From: Halictus rubicundus
Taxonomy: Eukaryota > Arthropoda > Insecta > Hymenoptera > Halictidae
Assembly (NCBI RefSeq): GCF_050948215.1
Contig: NC_135161.1
Location: forward strand, 6,289,911 to 6,353,910
Direction: 5' to 3'
DNA: 64,000 bases
Shown one piece after another: positions 36,701 to 48,187 of this stretch (position 1 is its first letter; the number at the start of each line of letters is the position of its first letter). Below the pieces are notes generated by a model that did not search any database, was not told where the DNA came from, and saw nothing but the letters and a program-made list of their open reading frames with translations. A program made the translations under genes and the position numbers.

Positions 36701-39700
36701 CAGGCTCAAATAAAAAAGTTGTAAAAAGTGCCATTTTTATTTTCTCATGTAATTCTCACCAATTGCAATTCTTTCAAAATCTTTTTTGCGGATAATTTGG
36801 AAAACCAATTCTTCCAACTGCTAAAAAAAGGTCAGGTCGTTTGGTCCAATTTAAAAAAAGTTATACTGTGTTAAAGGGCGTTCGAATGCTTCCTCGAGCC
36901 TGTGAATATCGGGCTCGGTTCGAACATTTCGAAAAATTTGCTATTTCGTTGGACACCCGATGGATGACTTGAAATACGTTCTGAACTCTCTCCTGCGTGG
37001 CGCGTCGCGCCTCGTCATCAGTTCGAAACTAATGAGCGAGCCCGATCGTCATTTGTCAGCGGACAATCCTCGCAGCCTCGCTCGTCTCATTTTTTCCCCC
37101 TGTGATTTTTCGAAAAATAAACGCTGACATTTTCTTTCGTTTTTTTTCGCCACCACGCCGCAGCAGACATGTCGATCACGGATCTGTTCGGATTCGGTAT
37201 GCCGTGGGGCTCGTTTATGAACAACCAATCGACGACATCCGGATCGCCTGGTTTCCGGAATCATCAGCAGCAGAATCGCAGTCCAGGATCATCCTATCCA
37301 CATCACCAGGTGACGTTCCCGTTCGTTTCATAAATTTATGCCGGGCCGCAAGCCTTTTCTCAAATTCCTTTAACGTTCTCATTTAGGTCAACGAGCTTTG
37401 TAATTCCCGGTCGCATTTTCCTGGAATCTGTTTCCTTCAGCCCTTCTTCTCGCACGTATACTCACACAGAGACACCACGGGCGCACACTATCTCTTTCTC
37501 TCTCGTCCTCGTGTTTCATCCCTGTGTACCCGCGGAGCTTCAGTATCAACCCTTGTGATGGCGACCAAAATTATACCTTTAATATTTAAGATCCGTTGCA
37601 CAGAATGCAGACGTTCGGGTGTCCTTTTGTTGAAAGGAAATCTAGCAAGAGCGTATTTGTGCACCCGGTTGCCTACACAACGGGGTTAGTCCTTCGAGCG
37701 CGTAAAATATGATTGATATTTGTTAGCGGCAGACGGACAATGTTAATGTTTTTGTAACGGTCACGTGTCAGCCGAGAATCCCGACCGTCGAAGCAGAGGC
37801 AGCATTATGAAACGTCTGCCTGCTGCCAATGCAATAACCGGAACAATGATTATCCTCATTGGAGCGACTCCAACTGCTCCTCTCGAGGTCCCTTCTCCAG
37901 TCAGCCAGTCGCGGCTAATTTTTTTGTCACAATAGACCACCCGGCTACCGGGTGTATCGATTTTCAATATATTTGTTGCGGCGAGGGCCCAACATCAATT
38001 TATGATAGCACATGTTACGATAACGGATCGCGATACGCGCGCGTTCTGTCCCTCGATAACAGCTCCCTGAAGCTGCCACCCGACTCTCTCCTATTCTTGC
38101 GACCACGACAGGCACGTCTTTACAAATTTTCTCCGGGACAAGCGTGGCGACCGGAAATGTCGAAAAAATTGTCGGTTGCAACTGAATTTGATTTCGTGCG
38201 GATCAATGATCCACAGGATCCACGGCCGCCCGTATTTGCAATAGTTCGAACACTTTTATCGCGAGCGGAGAAGGTGCGAAAACACTGGCAAAGTAACTCG
38301 TGAGATTTGTTGCTAGAGCGACTCTCGCGAGGCGCGTGAACGCCTCCAAGATAGCGACCAACAAGTTGAACTCGCTTGCGACACTCGGAGAGCGAAACAA
38401 TTTATTTATAATATTCGCAAAGAAGCGTACCCGCTTCTGCTCCCGCAAAGAATGTTGCGAGTTACTTTTGCCAGTGTGTTCGCATTTGTATAACGAACGG
38501 CGCCTCTCAACTATGCATTTTTTCAGTAGAATAATCGGCACCGATTCCCCGCGTGTCACTAGTGGGAGGACAGCATGCGAAAGCCGCGGCTTATCGACCA
38601 GACGGTTTAATGGACGTTTTATCAGGCTCTTCTCGACGCCTTTAACGCTATTACCCTCACCATTTGCTGGATGCATCTGTACATAAAGGACCGGCGGTAC
38701 ATCGGGACGCGCGTGTTAGAAGCGACGTGTAATGCGTTCGACAAAATAAATTACGCATAGCGGACCACGTTACTGCGACCCGGATTCCAGGATGGCCAAA
38801 GAATTTACAAGCCCGAGCCAAACGGCTCTATCACTCGGCCCCCCCTCACTTTTCTCGCTGTCCTCTCAATCCCCCTTTTTTCGTTCAGCGCACGACGGCC
38901 TACGACCTCTCCCTGTGAACTTGTAATCGCGCTCTGTGTTAGTTTCCACCGCCCCGCCCTACCCCTCACTCTTTATTTTGTAACATTTTCTTGGACACGG
39001 TCCAACTACAGTGTTGCGAGTTTCATGGAAAGAAACTCTCTGAAAAGATCCCTGGATCATGTCGCCGAATAAATTCGACCTGTCCCTCCCGCGGGAAACT
39101 TGCAATCGGATGAGACACACCGATCCTACTTTTATTCCATTCCGAGTTTACACGAGGTGATCCTAAATGACTTGGAATTAATAATCTTGGATTTGTGTTG
39201 ACGCAGTGCGAGGACAGGAACAGTATCTACTCGAACTCATCGATGTTGGACGTCCCAAGTTCACCGAGCTCCCTCACCACACCTGGCAGCCCCAGCACCA
39301 CAAGCAGCCTTTATTCGAACCCCTACTCGTACACCTCTACGAATAACAATAACAATAATCAGACGACAACGTCACCGACAAGTCGAGGATCTATGCAGCA
39401 AATGGGTTCCCCGACATCACCCATTCATTCCCCCTTCTACGGAAGACCCATTCGTGGATCTACACCCTACAGGTACCTTTGACAACACTTTAATTTAACA
39501 CTATTCCTACCGACACTTCACGTATACCTGTTCCTACCGCGACCGGTCAAATGACCGGTCTTTAGCACAACTTATATTTTTTAATAATGAAGATAATAGC
39601 CAATTTGACAGTATAAAAATATAGTTTCTCTTATTTAGGAGTATATAATGTACATTTTATTCGTTTTCACCGCATAATATTTCGTTTACTATACCCTGTT

Positions 39701-42700
39701 GGGCCTGATGTTCCCCTAAAAATATTATGAATAGGTGCTCTTCCAGGATTAGACCCTTCTTTTACTTCTTGCCAAACAGTTCCGTTTGCAGCAATTTCGA
39801 TTACCTCTTTCTCATTCTCACTATCGGAACTAACTAAAAATCTCCTTCTCTTTCGTCCTCTGCGTACGTTCGAAACATTCTCTTCGTCCTCATCGGTGTT
39901 CGAGTCGGTCTCAAATAGATCATAATTTTCCGCTTTGTCATTTTCAATATCAACAATTTCCTGATCATCTTCGGTACACTCTTCATCAATATTATTTATT
40001 TTCTCTAATAATAAATTTACACTCTTCGAACGTCTTGACGTTTTGGGAATGATATTCAAGGGATAAAATAAAAACTAAAATATAAAAATGTAAATCAAGA
40101 TGGATAAAAAATGAACAAAAGATAAAATGTGAAACTTACTACGAAGTATTGTTGGTTCGTTCACTTTTTTGAAAATGACACTTATAACACGCAATACAAT
40201 ATAGAATAAAAGTAGAATAGTAATAGAATAAAAATACAAAATAGTAAAAGACTGCCGAATATGCTCCTTGTAACTTTCACGTTTTGATGCTCTCTGTTCA
40301 GGTCACAAGACTTTACTGATTTGAATTCGTGAGAAGCCGTCCAGGCATCCCCTTCGGCTATGATTTTATTTATTTTACAGTCATAGTAAATAAGACGGTG
40401 TAAGAAAATCCGAGGTTCTGGACCACTTCGGATACCAATCAGGCAAATAAACACTATCTGTAAATACAACTGTAAACTAATCTTCAAGGAAGGCTAGTTT
40501 TGAAATTGAGTCTTTGAAAGAATACTATTACAAAAAGATATAAATCGTTCTACCGGTCAAATGACCGGTCGTGGTAGGTAAGACAGACTACAAATTTTTC
40601 TCAGAAAATAAACAATAAAAAAAGAAGTGAATATTGAAAAATGTATTATAGGCATATTTTAGGAAAAGTCGTGAAGTTTAAAGGCGATTCAATTACGTTG
40701 TATATAGGAAATTCTAATCGAAATTTTAAAAACGGTCATTTGACCGGTCGCGGTAGGAATAGTGTTAATTATAAATTGTACAGCGAAAATAAATATTAAT
40801 CGTTCCTTTTTTTTTTCGATTTCCAGCGACTGTGGCAGCCCAACGTTCGAGTACACTCATGTGATGGGATGCAACGGTTCAAGATCAAATTCACCAGCGG
40901 ATTCGGAAACCAGTGGCGTAAGCAGCATGGATGGTTCTCTGTCTGACATAATGGTAGTCCTTTGTCAAATCAGACCATCACACGTATCTTAATGTTTCGC
41001 ACCGTAGAATTACGTTGGCGACAGTCTAATTGGAACGAAATCATTTTTCGCAGAACTGTTTGTCGTTGAACTCGTCCTCCCAGGGATACTACTCTCAATC
41101 CCTCGGCTCGCTGATGTCGCCGGAAGTCGATCTATACGGGAGCAACAGAGCAGCCGCGTTGCAGCGAATGGCCGTGAAAAAATACCATCCTCATCTGCAC
41201 GGACACAACCGCGGCGGGCACAATTGCGGCTCGAGTCAAAACGCCGAGTTTCTAAACACCCCCCACGAGAAGAATTGTTGCTTCTCCGGGAATCACATGA
41301 CTGGATTGCGTCATGCACCGGTCAACATTTTAGACCCGCACTTCTCGTTGGAGCGAGTAGCGCGATTTCATCGAAGCGCTGCTGGTACGTGTAACAAAGG
41401 AATAAATAATTCAGTAAATAAGGTGTACGTTGATCGTGTTGGAAATCTGTAGATACTGTTTCAGCATTGTGCGAGCCTACGTGCACCTGGAGGGGCCTAT
41501 TGCCTCAACGCAATCAGAAGCACACCGGCTACTCGTCGAAAGTATTTCTTGGGGGTGTACCATGGGACATCACGGAGTCTCTCTTGATCGGGACTTTCAA
41601 GCAGTTTGGACAAATACGCGTAGAATGGCCAGGAAAGGATCAATCCGCGGCGCAGCCTAAAGGATACGTATACATAATATTCGAGTCCGAGAAACAGGTA
41701 ACGGAAAAACGCTCTTTTCAAGTCCTAAGAAATACATCTTTGCATCTCTAACGTGAAATTGTTCCTTTGCAGGTGCGAACCCTGTTGCAATGTTGTACAC
41801 ACGATTTTACCAACGGCAGCAGTTGGTATTACAAGGTATCGTCGAAACGAATGAAGGCAAAGCAGGTATGTTGCAGGTATTACTTTATGTACAGTGTTTA
41901 CTCGATACATGTCCAAAACACGGGTCCAGCCAGGGACATATATCGGTCAGGCGATACTATTTTGATCCACGCCGAACGTAGAAAAGGACAGCGAAGTGGG
42001 GATAGTTCTGGGACTTTTATCGGCTAGGGATTTGGGACATATATAGAGTAAACACTGTATTTCACTTGCGATACTTGGCGGCCGTTCTACAATCGTTTCA
42101 ACGTAGGTGCAAGTGATACCTTGGGCCCTCGAAGACAGTAACTATGTGAAATCCTCATCGCAGAAGCTTGACCCCCATAAAACAGTATTCGTTGGCGCAC
42201 TTCACGGCATGCTAACTGCTAGCGGTCTAGCAAAAATTATGGACGACTTGTTCCGCGGAGTTATTTATGCAGGTATCGATCATCGCGTGACCATTCATTC
42301 TTTCACAAGATACTACTAAATCTGTTTGTTGATCTTTAGGTATTGATACTGACAAACACAAGTATCCAATAGGATCTGGACGCGTTACGTTTAACACGAA
42401 ACATTCGTACATGAAGGCTGTCTCGACGGCATTTATCGAGATAAAAACTGCGAGATTTACAAAGAAGGTTGGTACTGTTCTAGTTAAAATATTGAAAATT
42501 TTGTCAGGATATTTGAATAACGGCTGTCTTCAACAGGTACAAGTCGATCCGTATCTTGAAGACTCCATGTGCTCTGAATGCTCGGTGCAGCAAGGACCTT
42601 ATTTCTGTCGTGATGCGGTAAGAAAAAGAAACTATATTTACTATTTAGTTCTATTTAATCCGTTCAGATTGGAAATAGTCTTCCGTTTGTATTATGGTAC

Positions 42701-42903
42701 GATGTTTGCTTGAACAATCGATTTAAAATTTCAAGATGTGCTTCCGGTACTTCTGTCGCATTTGCTGGCAATGGCAACACTCGATGGAAACAATGTGGCA
42801 TCACATGCCATTGATGCGTAACTCGAAGACAAATCATGTGGTCGGATTGTCGCCTCATATGAACTCCTCCGGTTCCCGTGGATTCAACAATCACAATTTT
42901 TAA
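30777..42903 (+). CDS. orb: Orb, CPEB1-class translational regulator
   Basis: Twelve coding exons: 30777-30797, 33957-34209, 37167-37309, 39207-39472, 40827-40953, 41054-41384, 41465-41697, 41773-41865, 42107-42272, 42340-42467, 42537-42617 and 42736-42903. All are in phase, giving 669 residues. The first ~380 residues are Gln/Ser/Asn-rich and disordered. RRM1 starts near residue 406 (KVFLGGVPWDITES) and RRM2 near 515 (KTVFVGALHGML). A C-terminal Cys/His ZZ-type zinc domain follows (MCSECS, FCRDAMCFRYFCRICW). VPWDITE and YAGIDTDKHKYPIGSGR place it with CPEB1/Orb, not CPEB2-4/Orb2. It binds cytoplasmic polyadenylation elements in 3' UTRs and controls germline and oocyte translation. The first exon codes only seven residues. 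Exon 3 has a tandem CAGCAG acceptor, so one extra Ala is possible (start 37164). Confidence 0.95.
33158..33584. mobile_element. piggyBac-like MITE, family C, carrying a nested MITE
   Basis: Flanked by TTAA (33154-33157 and 33585-33588). The ends pair as CGCTAAACCTACC and GGTAGGTTTAGGT. The subterminal palindrome CGGTCATTTTGACCG lies just inside the right end. After removing the nested 217-bp element and its 4-bp duplication, 206 bp remain, exactly the length of the other family member at 51196-51401, which matches it in reverse orientation. Confidence 0.85.
33265..33481. mobile_element. piggyBac-like MITE, family B (nested)
   Basis: TTAA on both sides (33261-33264 and 33482-33485). The ends are CACTGGGTTTACGG and CCGTAAATCTAGTG. 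The palindrome ACCCGTCAGAATGACGGGT directly follows the left end. It sits inside family C at a TTAA that is still empty in the 51-kb copy. Degenerate relatives lie at 61926-62118 and ~62990-63204. Confidence 0.85.
34221..34234 (+). repeat. Poly-C run just after orb exon 2
   Basis: Fourteen C in a row, 11 bases after the exon 2 donor. The length is prone to sequencing and replication slippage. Confidence 0.9.
34298..35096. mobile_element. Tc1/mariner-type full-length palindrome
   Basis: TA on both sides. The left half reads CAGTGAAGAGTAAAACTGAA and the right half is its near complement, ending TTCAGTTTTGCTCTCCAGTG. Complementarity continues inwards (GATCAAATGACTTGA with TCAAGTCATTTGATC) to a centre near 34775. 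The 799-bp element therefore folds into one long hairpin. No transposase seen. Located in orb intron 2. Confidence 0.8.
35566..36173. mobile_element. Nested Tc1/mariner-type palindromic MITE
   Basis: Duplicated TA on both sides. The ends are CAGTGACTCCCATTAATATT and AATATTAGTGGGAGTCACTG. The interior arms are complementary across the element. A 663-bp relative sits at 54134-54796 and a right-end fragment at about 55330-55418. Confidence 0.85.
36275..36630 (+). mobile_element. TTAA-type MITE family E, copy in orb intron 2
   Basis: Begins CACTAGATTGCCGGAGCGAG and carries the palindrome GAGTCAATTTGACTC. The preceding bases are TTAT instead of TTAA. The right boundary is approximate: the host palindrome resumes near 36635 with ACTCGATTTCGATGAAATTT. 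Confidence 0.55.
37310..39206 (+). other. orb intron 3 (1.9 kb)
   Basis: GC-richer than other introns. It contains one small inverted-repeat element (38283-38476), and overlapping frames on both strands around 38200-38690 produced by that palindrome. CT-rich stretches occur near 37480 and 38830-38880. No exon was recognised. Confidence 0.55.
38283..38476. repeat. Small MITE in orb intron 3
   Basis: The ends CACTGGCAAAGTAACTCG and CGAGTTACTTTTGCCAGTG pair with one extra base. It is ~194 bp with no coding content. The flanks AAAA and TGTT give no clear duplication. Confidence 0.65.
39499..40764 (-). mobile_element. piggyBac-like element, family A, internally decayed
   Basis: Exact TTAA duplications (39495-39498 and 40765-40768). 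Both ends start CACTATTCCTACCG, and both carry the palindrome GACCGGTCAAATGACCGG about 40 bases (left) or directly (right) inside. The minus strand retains the N-terminal part of a piggyBac-type transposase, but the catalytic DDD domain is absent from the 1266 bp. Located in orb intron 4 in antisense orientation. Confidence 0.9.
39667..40059 (-). pseudogene. N-terminal fragment of piggyBac-type transposase
   Basis: About 130 codons: a very acidic region with Asp/Glu runs, a basic RRGRKRRR patch, then TVWQEVKEG and APIHNIFRGTSGPTG. Acidic leader followed by a conserved Trp and an F.G..GP motif is the known entry into the piggyBac transposase domain. The frame stops right after, so the catalytic core is missing and the fragment cannot act as a transposase. 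Confidence 0.75.
41892..42057. mobile_element. TA-type MITE family F in orb intron 8
   Basis: TA on both sides. The ends are CAGTGTTTACTCGATACATG and CATATATAGAGTAAACACTG. 166 bp without coding content. Relatives are at 51189-52021 (interrupted), 53168-53373 and 61687-61883. Confidence 0.8.
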
Positions 42904-43190
42904 GTACAGTTTACCCCAAGTTTTCTTGTTCGCGATATCATCACACTTCACACACATTCTTTTTCTTTTTTTGACTATTTGCTTTCGCACGGACGTCGCG
43001 CTAGCTGACTCACTGACAGGGTGCAAACTTAGTTTTTATCGCTGGGCTGCAACCAGCTGGTTTGACGATATATACACAGCCGAGAAATACCGTATACACC
43101 AGCTGATCGGCAAAAAAAGATGCAAACAATTTGTTTATTATTGTTATTATCGTACACGTCCGCGGTACAAAGACTAATTGAAATGATTCC

Positions 43191-43259
<69 letters not shown>

Positions 43260-46019
43260 TAGAAAAGAAAAGAAAATTACGTTTCTTGAAAAGTTCCTAT
43301 TTACGAACAACGCGCGATCATCGCCTATGTTCAACGAGAACGACACTTTTATTTGGTGCATTTACTTAGGAGAACTGGTTCTCTTGTTGATCATTTTATT
43401 GCGAATAATGAAATCGTGCCATTGAACAACAACGAACGTTCGGCACACAATGTGGCAACATATGCGGCAGTCAGACGTGAAAAACAAACGAGTGTGCATT
43501 TACATTGAATTCTCAATATGGGCTCAATTGTGGCTTTTATAGTGACAATAATTTTTATGCGATACAAACTGGGGGAAGCCACTCGACTGTTACGATGAAA
43601 GATCGATAGAGAAAAAAAAAAGGAAACAACAAGTGCTGATGTTCGATGGCGTTCAGACGTAAATTCGTAAAAAAATACAACTTGCCGCTATAACGATACT
43701 TCGGCGAACATGTTACGCTTAACCGTGAATTATGCGAGGATATTAGATTATTGTAGTATTCGAAGCAAACCGGGGGGAATTTAAATCGTGTTCGATTTAT
43801 TATTATTTTTCGCGGTGAACGCGTTTTCATTTTGTAGAACAGGTGTGTGTGCGTGCGCGGAGATGACTTTTCATCGAGTTCTAACAAACCAAGATTCCCC
43901 CTTTGCGAGACGTTATTCTATTCCGGCGTTCGTCGGCGATACTGCCCATCGTTGTAGTTTTATGTTAAATAGTACAATGTAAGAGTATTGCCAAAAATGA
44001 AGTGGCCACACTGTAATCATACTTTATATTCTTAGTCGAAGAAAGCGTGAAACTTTCGTTTACAGGGACTGTTTAACTGTTGACGAAATGGAGTAGTACA
44101 TGGTCTACGATTCTGGAGCGGATTGTAGTGAATTGATTCTGTTTTTATTTTTTGTTACGATATTAAGTTATGTATTTTCTTTCAACAAGATTTTCGTGGT
44201 CTTCTCATCGCGTTTCTGATGTTTTGATATCATTTTGTTGAGTGAATTAAAAGTCACATTTTTGCAGATAGACTTGTATTGTCGTTTCTCCCTTTATTTT
44301 CTTCTCTGTTCTCATGATTTTGTTCCTTTTAATGTTCGGAAGAATGATTGTTTCTCCAGACGAACCTTCCAACCCCTAGATTTCAAACCTCCTAGCCTTA
44401 CTCTGAATGTGTGCCTGTGCAAAGTACTAATCATTCAATGTAATTACATCCTGACAAATTGATAGGTGCACGATATAATATATATATATCACGAATTCGG
44501 ATCATTTGGTAATCTGGTGTTATCGCTGATTTCAGGGCTCGACTATGTGTAGTTTCATTGTCTGTAGATCCATCGAAATTTTAGTACTTCGTTTTTCCAA
44601 AAGTAATAATTCATTACGCGTATTTAGAATAGGGCCTACCTATTTTACCATAATCAAATAGCTATTAGAGTATAAGTTATTACTACTACTGGTAAATGTT
44701 CCAAAGGAGAAATTGTTATATAGAATTAAGGTTTACGATTGAGGATGCATATAATCAACTGCAGACATTAATCTGCTACTACACCGGTGGTCTCGTCAAA
44801 TTATAAAAGACGGAGAAAGAACTTATCATGTTTCTGAGACATTAAAATTTAGCTTGATTCGAGAAAGTGGAACAAACAAATAATAATATATCGCGTTACA
44901 TCAAATGCAATGAACAAGTAATACGGTTATTATATGTATAAGAAACAAATACTAACATCAAGTGCTTTAATACCAAACATACAAAATACCAACACACGTA
45001 TATATACATATATATTAAAAATATATATATATATATAAATATATTCTATGAAGGCTTGAAATGTATCCATAATGTTTTTAGTCAACGAAAGGGAAACGAA
45101 ATCGGTTTGCTATATGTCTGAGAATGATTCTAAAATAGAAAAAAAGACGACAACTCTCTTAGACCAAAAAAAAAAAAAATGAAAAAAAATTGAACGAATC
45201 AACGGCGAATAATGAATCGACCGAAATTTTAAAAAATGCTCTTTTATCGGAACTGTCTTGTTTACAAACTTTTAATGAGTCGTGCCTTTTAATGTAATCT
45301 CCATAGATTTTATTCGAATGTGGTAAACACAAATTATTTTTAAAATCATTGATAAACCATGCGATACAGGGTGATCTACTATTAAAGTGAAACAAGACTG
45401 CTACTGGGTACGCATAACGTCAAGCTTTCTTAAAACTTTTAAGAGATTTAACCGATCGCGAGGCAATGATCACATCGCCGCCATAGGTAGCAAAGATATT
45501 TTTTTTATGTTAATACGGAAGTGCCTCCTATTCTTTCACTTTTTATTGAATAATAAAACCTAAGTCTATCATTTACAAATAATAAACACTAATAACGAAG
45601 AAGGAAGACGTAATATATATGTAATAATTCGAATATTAGTATATGTATATCCGATTACACGCATCAGGCGTGAGATCGAGTAGGCTTGACCCTTGTAACA
45701 ATAATTTATATTGCTTTAGCTTTCCTTCCTATTACATATATCCTTGTTGAAGCATACTTTGTAACACGAAACTAATATATGAAAAATAATAAATTGTTCT
45801 TTATTATGTTAACAAGACTGTATTGCTTTTGGAATGTATAAAATTATATACTTTACAGTGTATGAAATACGAAGACTGATGATTTTCTTTCAACTTTTAC
45901 AATATATTTCTTCCTTTACAACTACTGTACAACACCCGTGCAAAAGTGGAAGACCGTATTTACAAAATATCAATAAGAATCGTTTCTAGGTTGTAGCATT
46001 TTTATAAAGAATACTTATG
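42904..46019. other. orb 3' UTR and convergent intergenic region
   Basis: Begins after the orb stop and ends at the PEX11 stop. It holds a (GA)n tract, a TTTTTAT (CPE-like) word at 44142-44148, AT-dinucleotide runs near 45000-45045, and TTTATT at 45800-45805 (AATAAA on the minus strand, possible PEX11 signal). No gene is supported. The length fits a long orb 3' UTR, but its end cannot be fixed. Confidence 0.45.
43191..43254 (+). repeat. (GA)n microsatellite
   Basis: About 30 GA units with minor AAA interruptions at the ends. It lies ~290 bases after the orb stop codon, so it is likely transcribed in the 3' UTR. It creates false Arg-Glu and Ser-Leu frames on the two strands. Confidence 0.95.
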
Positions 46020-46852
46020 TTACGAATACTTTTGCCTGTTTGCCAGTTTGCTTAGAGCTTGATAAAGGCCAATTAAAGATGACATAGTTCCAAGTGCTCC
46101 GACTTGCCAAGTTTTGAACCGTCCTCCCCAAAGTACGCCAGCTGGCAGATAATTCACTGCGTAACTGATATCTAGTATCAGTCGAAAGCTGGTTAATAAT
46201 TCGTTGTTTCTTTGCTTGTCGATGACATGGTGTATTTTTCGGTCGTTCAGCTTCTTCAATTTTCTTACGGATCTGTAAAAACATTGGCAAATTTTAGAAA
46301 ATAATAATTGATTTTCCAATTTCTTGAACTTACTTTATCAATGACAAATGTAGAGAAATGATCCAAAACCATGTGGAAGCATTATCCCATTTGTCAATAT
46401 CGATATTATTAATTAGTTTGTGCTCGGCTGCCCAAGAAATGTGCTCCACCGGGCCAAATAGTATGTCCACTCCGATTTGCAACAACTCTGCCAATCTCAA
46501 CAACCAATCTGGCTCCTGTTACATACGAAATTTACATGCCTCTAGAAAAACAGTACAAATCTGTACATACTGTTAACGACTGATGGTGAAACAAAACATA
46601 AATTATAAATATCGAATGTACCTTCTTTCCCCAGCCGTAGGTCATAGCATAATAAATTGTTGGTATATCATCGAGTAATCTTAACGTTACTCTGCAACCA
46701 CTTAATTGACTGCTAAGCGTTTTAAACTTTGCCTCAGTTTCCTTCGAAGCTGTACCTAACGTGGCCAACTTAGCCATGTAAGAAAGTGTCCTCAAGAATT
46801 TGTCCCTGCCAGGGTAAGTTTCTAAATATTCTGCTAGCAATTGCATATCCAT
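46020..46852 (-). CDS. Peroxisomal membrane protein PEX11, gamma-like
   Basis: Three exons: 46852-46622, 46515-46334 and 46272-46020, GT-AG and in phase, giving 221 residues. The N-terminus reads LLAEYLETYPGRDKFLRTLSY, which matches the PEX11 motif (Y..GRDK..R...Y). The middle keeps FGPVEHISWAAEHKLI and a tryptophan-rich hydrophobic segment, and a second hydrophobic segment lies near the C-terminus (LGTMSSLIGLYQAL). PEX11 proteins insert into the peroxisomal membrane and promote elongation and fission. The short linker and the WxxEH context favour PEX11C over PEX11A/B; this sub-class call is from memory. The start codon lies 1.3 kb from the divergent scribble start. Confidence 0.9.
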
Positions 46853-47942
46853 TTCGAACTTTACAATTCTAATTTATCTACAACTTATAAATTTATATTT
46901 ATCTTAACCAAAAATATTGTATGAAAAGTTCTTTAAAAAAGAGCACAAACGCAAGACACAGACACCTACCACAGATGCAACTAAATAAATTATTAACATA
47001 ATCATGTAGCCATATATATGTACGTCATCTGCTTATGTATTCAGTGTTTCATATAGATGTCATTTGATGTAAATACGTGTCGTGATTTCGTCTGTCAAAT
47101 AGAAAAAGTGGGTTAGGAGATGATTTTCTTAAAGACGCACCATGCGCAGAAACCGGGAACAAAATCACAGATTCTCCCGGAAGTATTTTCATTGCATGAC
47201 ATTTGAATTTACAAGTAACACATCGAGAAACAAATAAAATTTCATTTTTTTACTTTACATTCAACAGAAAATTCATAAAAGCATGCCTGCGCCATCTAGA
47301 GGTACATTCGAACACCAATTCGCTAGTAGCTTGGACCTTCCGCCACAAGATGGCGCGACCCACAAATTCAATCATCGAAAATAGTCCGCGGTTTAGTAGC
47401 GTGATTAGTCCTCGGTGGTTCGTGTCGAGATCCATGTGCCTGCTAAACTGTCCACGTAAATATGTATTAAACTTTCCACGGTGTACGATATTTTCGTATT
47501 TTCTTTCTACCGAACCGCGTGAACGTTATTAATCTCGTGCGTGCAATTAAAATCCTACGGGGAAATATTTCCGTTCGTCGCGTCAAAATGTGACGGTCGG
47601 TGTTGCATTCGAATCAACAACGCAGAACTCCTGTAGGAAGGAAAGCTAGCAAACGGTAACACAAGCATTAATGAAAATCGTTTTTGCTATTACTATTCCC
47701 CGAAGGTTATTGTTTACTGCAGGGGGGGATCGCATAAAATATGTAACAATGGTTCGGGGTTCGAGCATGTAAACAATTTTCGGGTTCTCGTATCGGAGCG
47801 GTGGTTTCCCCTCTATAGGCAGCGCGCAGGTCCGCGGCGCATCTCGCGGAAGTGGTGGGGGTAGCTGGCTCATCTCTGGCGTCGTATTCGTTCACTGTTG
47901 TGTGTCGCTTTCGAGCAACGTGATCAGTGGTTCGTGGACGTG
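46853..47942. other. Divergent promoter region of PEX11 and scribble
   Basis: Contains both promoters and the scribble 5' UTR. Frames at 47203-47532 and 47646-47970 show no domains. No gene seen. Confidence 0.4.
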
Positions 47943-48002
47943 ATGACGTCAGACTTGGAGGCACAGGCACAAGCCGTGAGCGCGTTTAAAGCAGCCGAGT
48001 AG
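47943..48002 (+). promoter_or_regulatory. Upstream ORF in the scribble leader
   Basis: ATG at 47943 opens a 19-codon frame ending in TAG, 185 bases before the scribble start codon, with no splice acceptor required between them. If this leader is present in the mRNA it could lower translation of scribble. The transcript start is not known. Confidence 0.45.
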
Positions 48003-48187
48003 GGCGTGAAAGTGTGTGATTCGTGCCGCTCCGTGTTCCCTCCGTGTGGTTCTCTATAACCAAAAATCCCTCATCCCCCTCAGGAATATGTGCAAATAGC
48101 AGCGTCTCTCGTGTCCTTCGTGCCGTGATATACGGGATAATTATGTTCGGTGCTGTTCCAACGTGATTGATAGTGAAAAGGGATACC

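Larger units (their letters stand above)
35332..36904. mobile_element. Palindromic element interrupted by two insertions
   Basis: The ends are CACTGGCTCACGAAAG and the complement of CCTCGAGCCTGTG, followed inwards by matching TATTCGAACGCC/GGCGTTCGAAT, TTGGACCAAACGA/TCGTTTGGTCCAA and TGCGTTTTGTAGATC/GATCTACAAAACGCA. It is another whole-length palindrome, opened by the insertions at 35566-36173 and from 36275. The right arm preserves the uninterrupted sequence (GATCTACAAAACGC) opposite the first insertion. Confidence 0.75.

Noticed and set aside
38203..38686. Two overlapping frames of 157 (-) and 128 (+) codons
   Set aside because: They lie in orb intron 3 across a small palindromic MITE, overlap on opposite strands and show no domain.
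43120..43361. Arg-Glu and Ser-Leu repeat peptides
   Set aside because: Direct translation of the (GA)n microsatellite in the orb 3' region.
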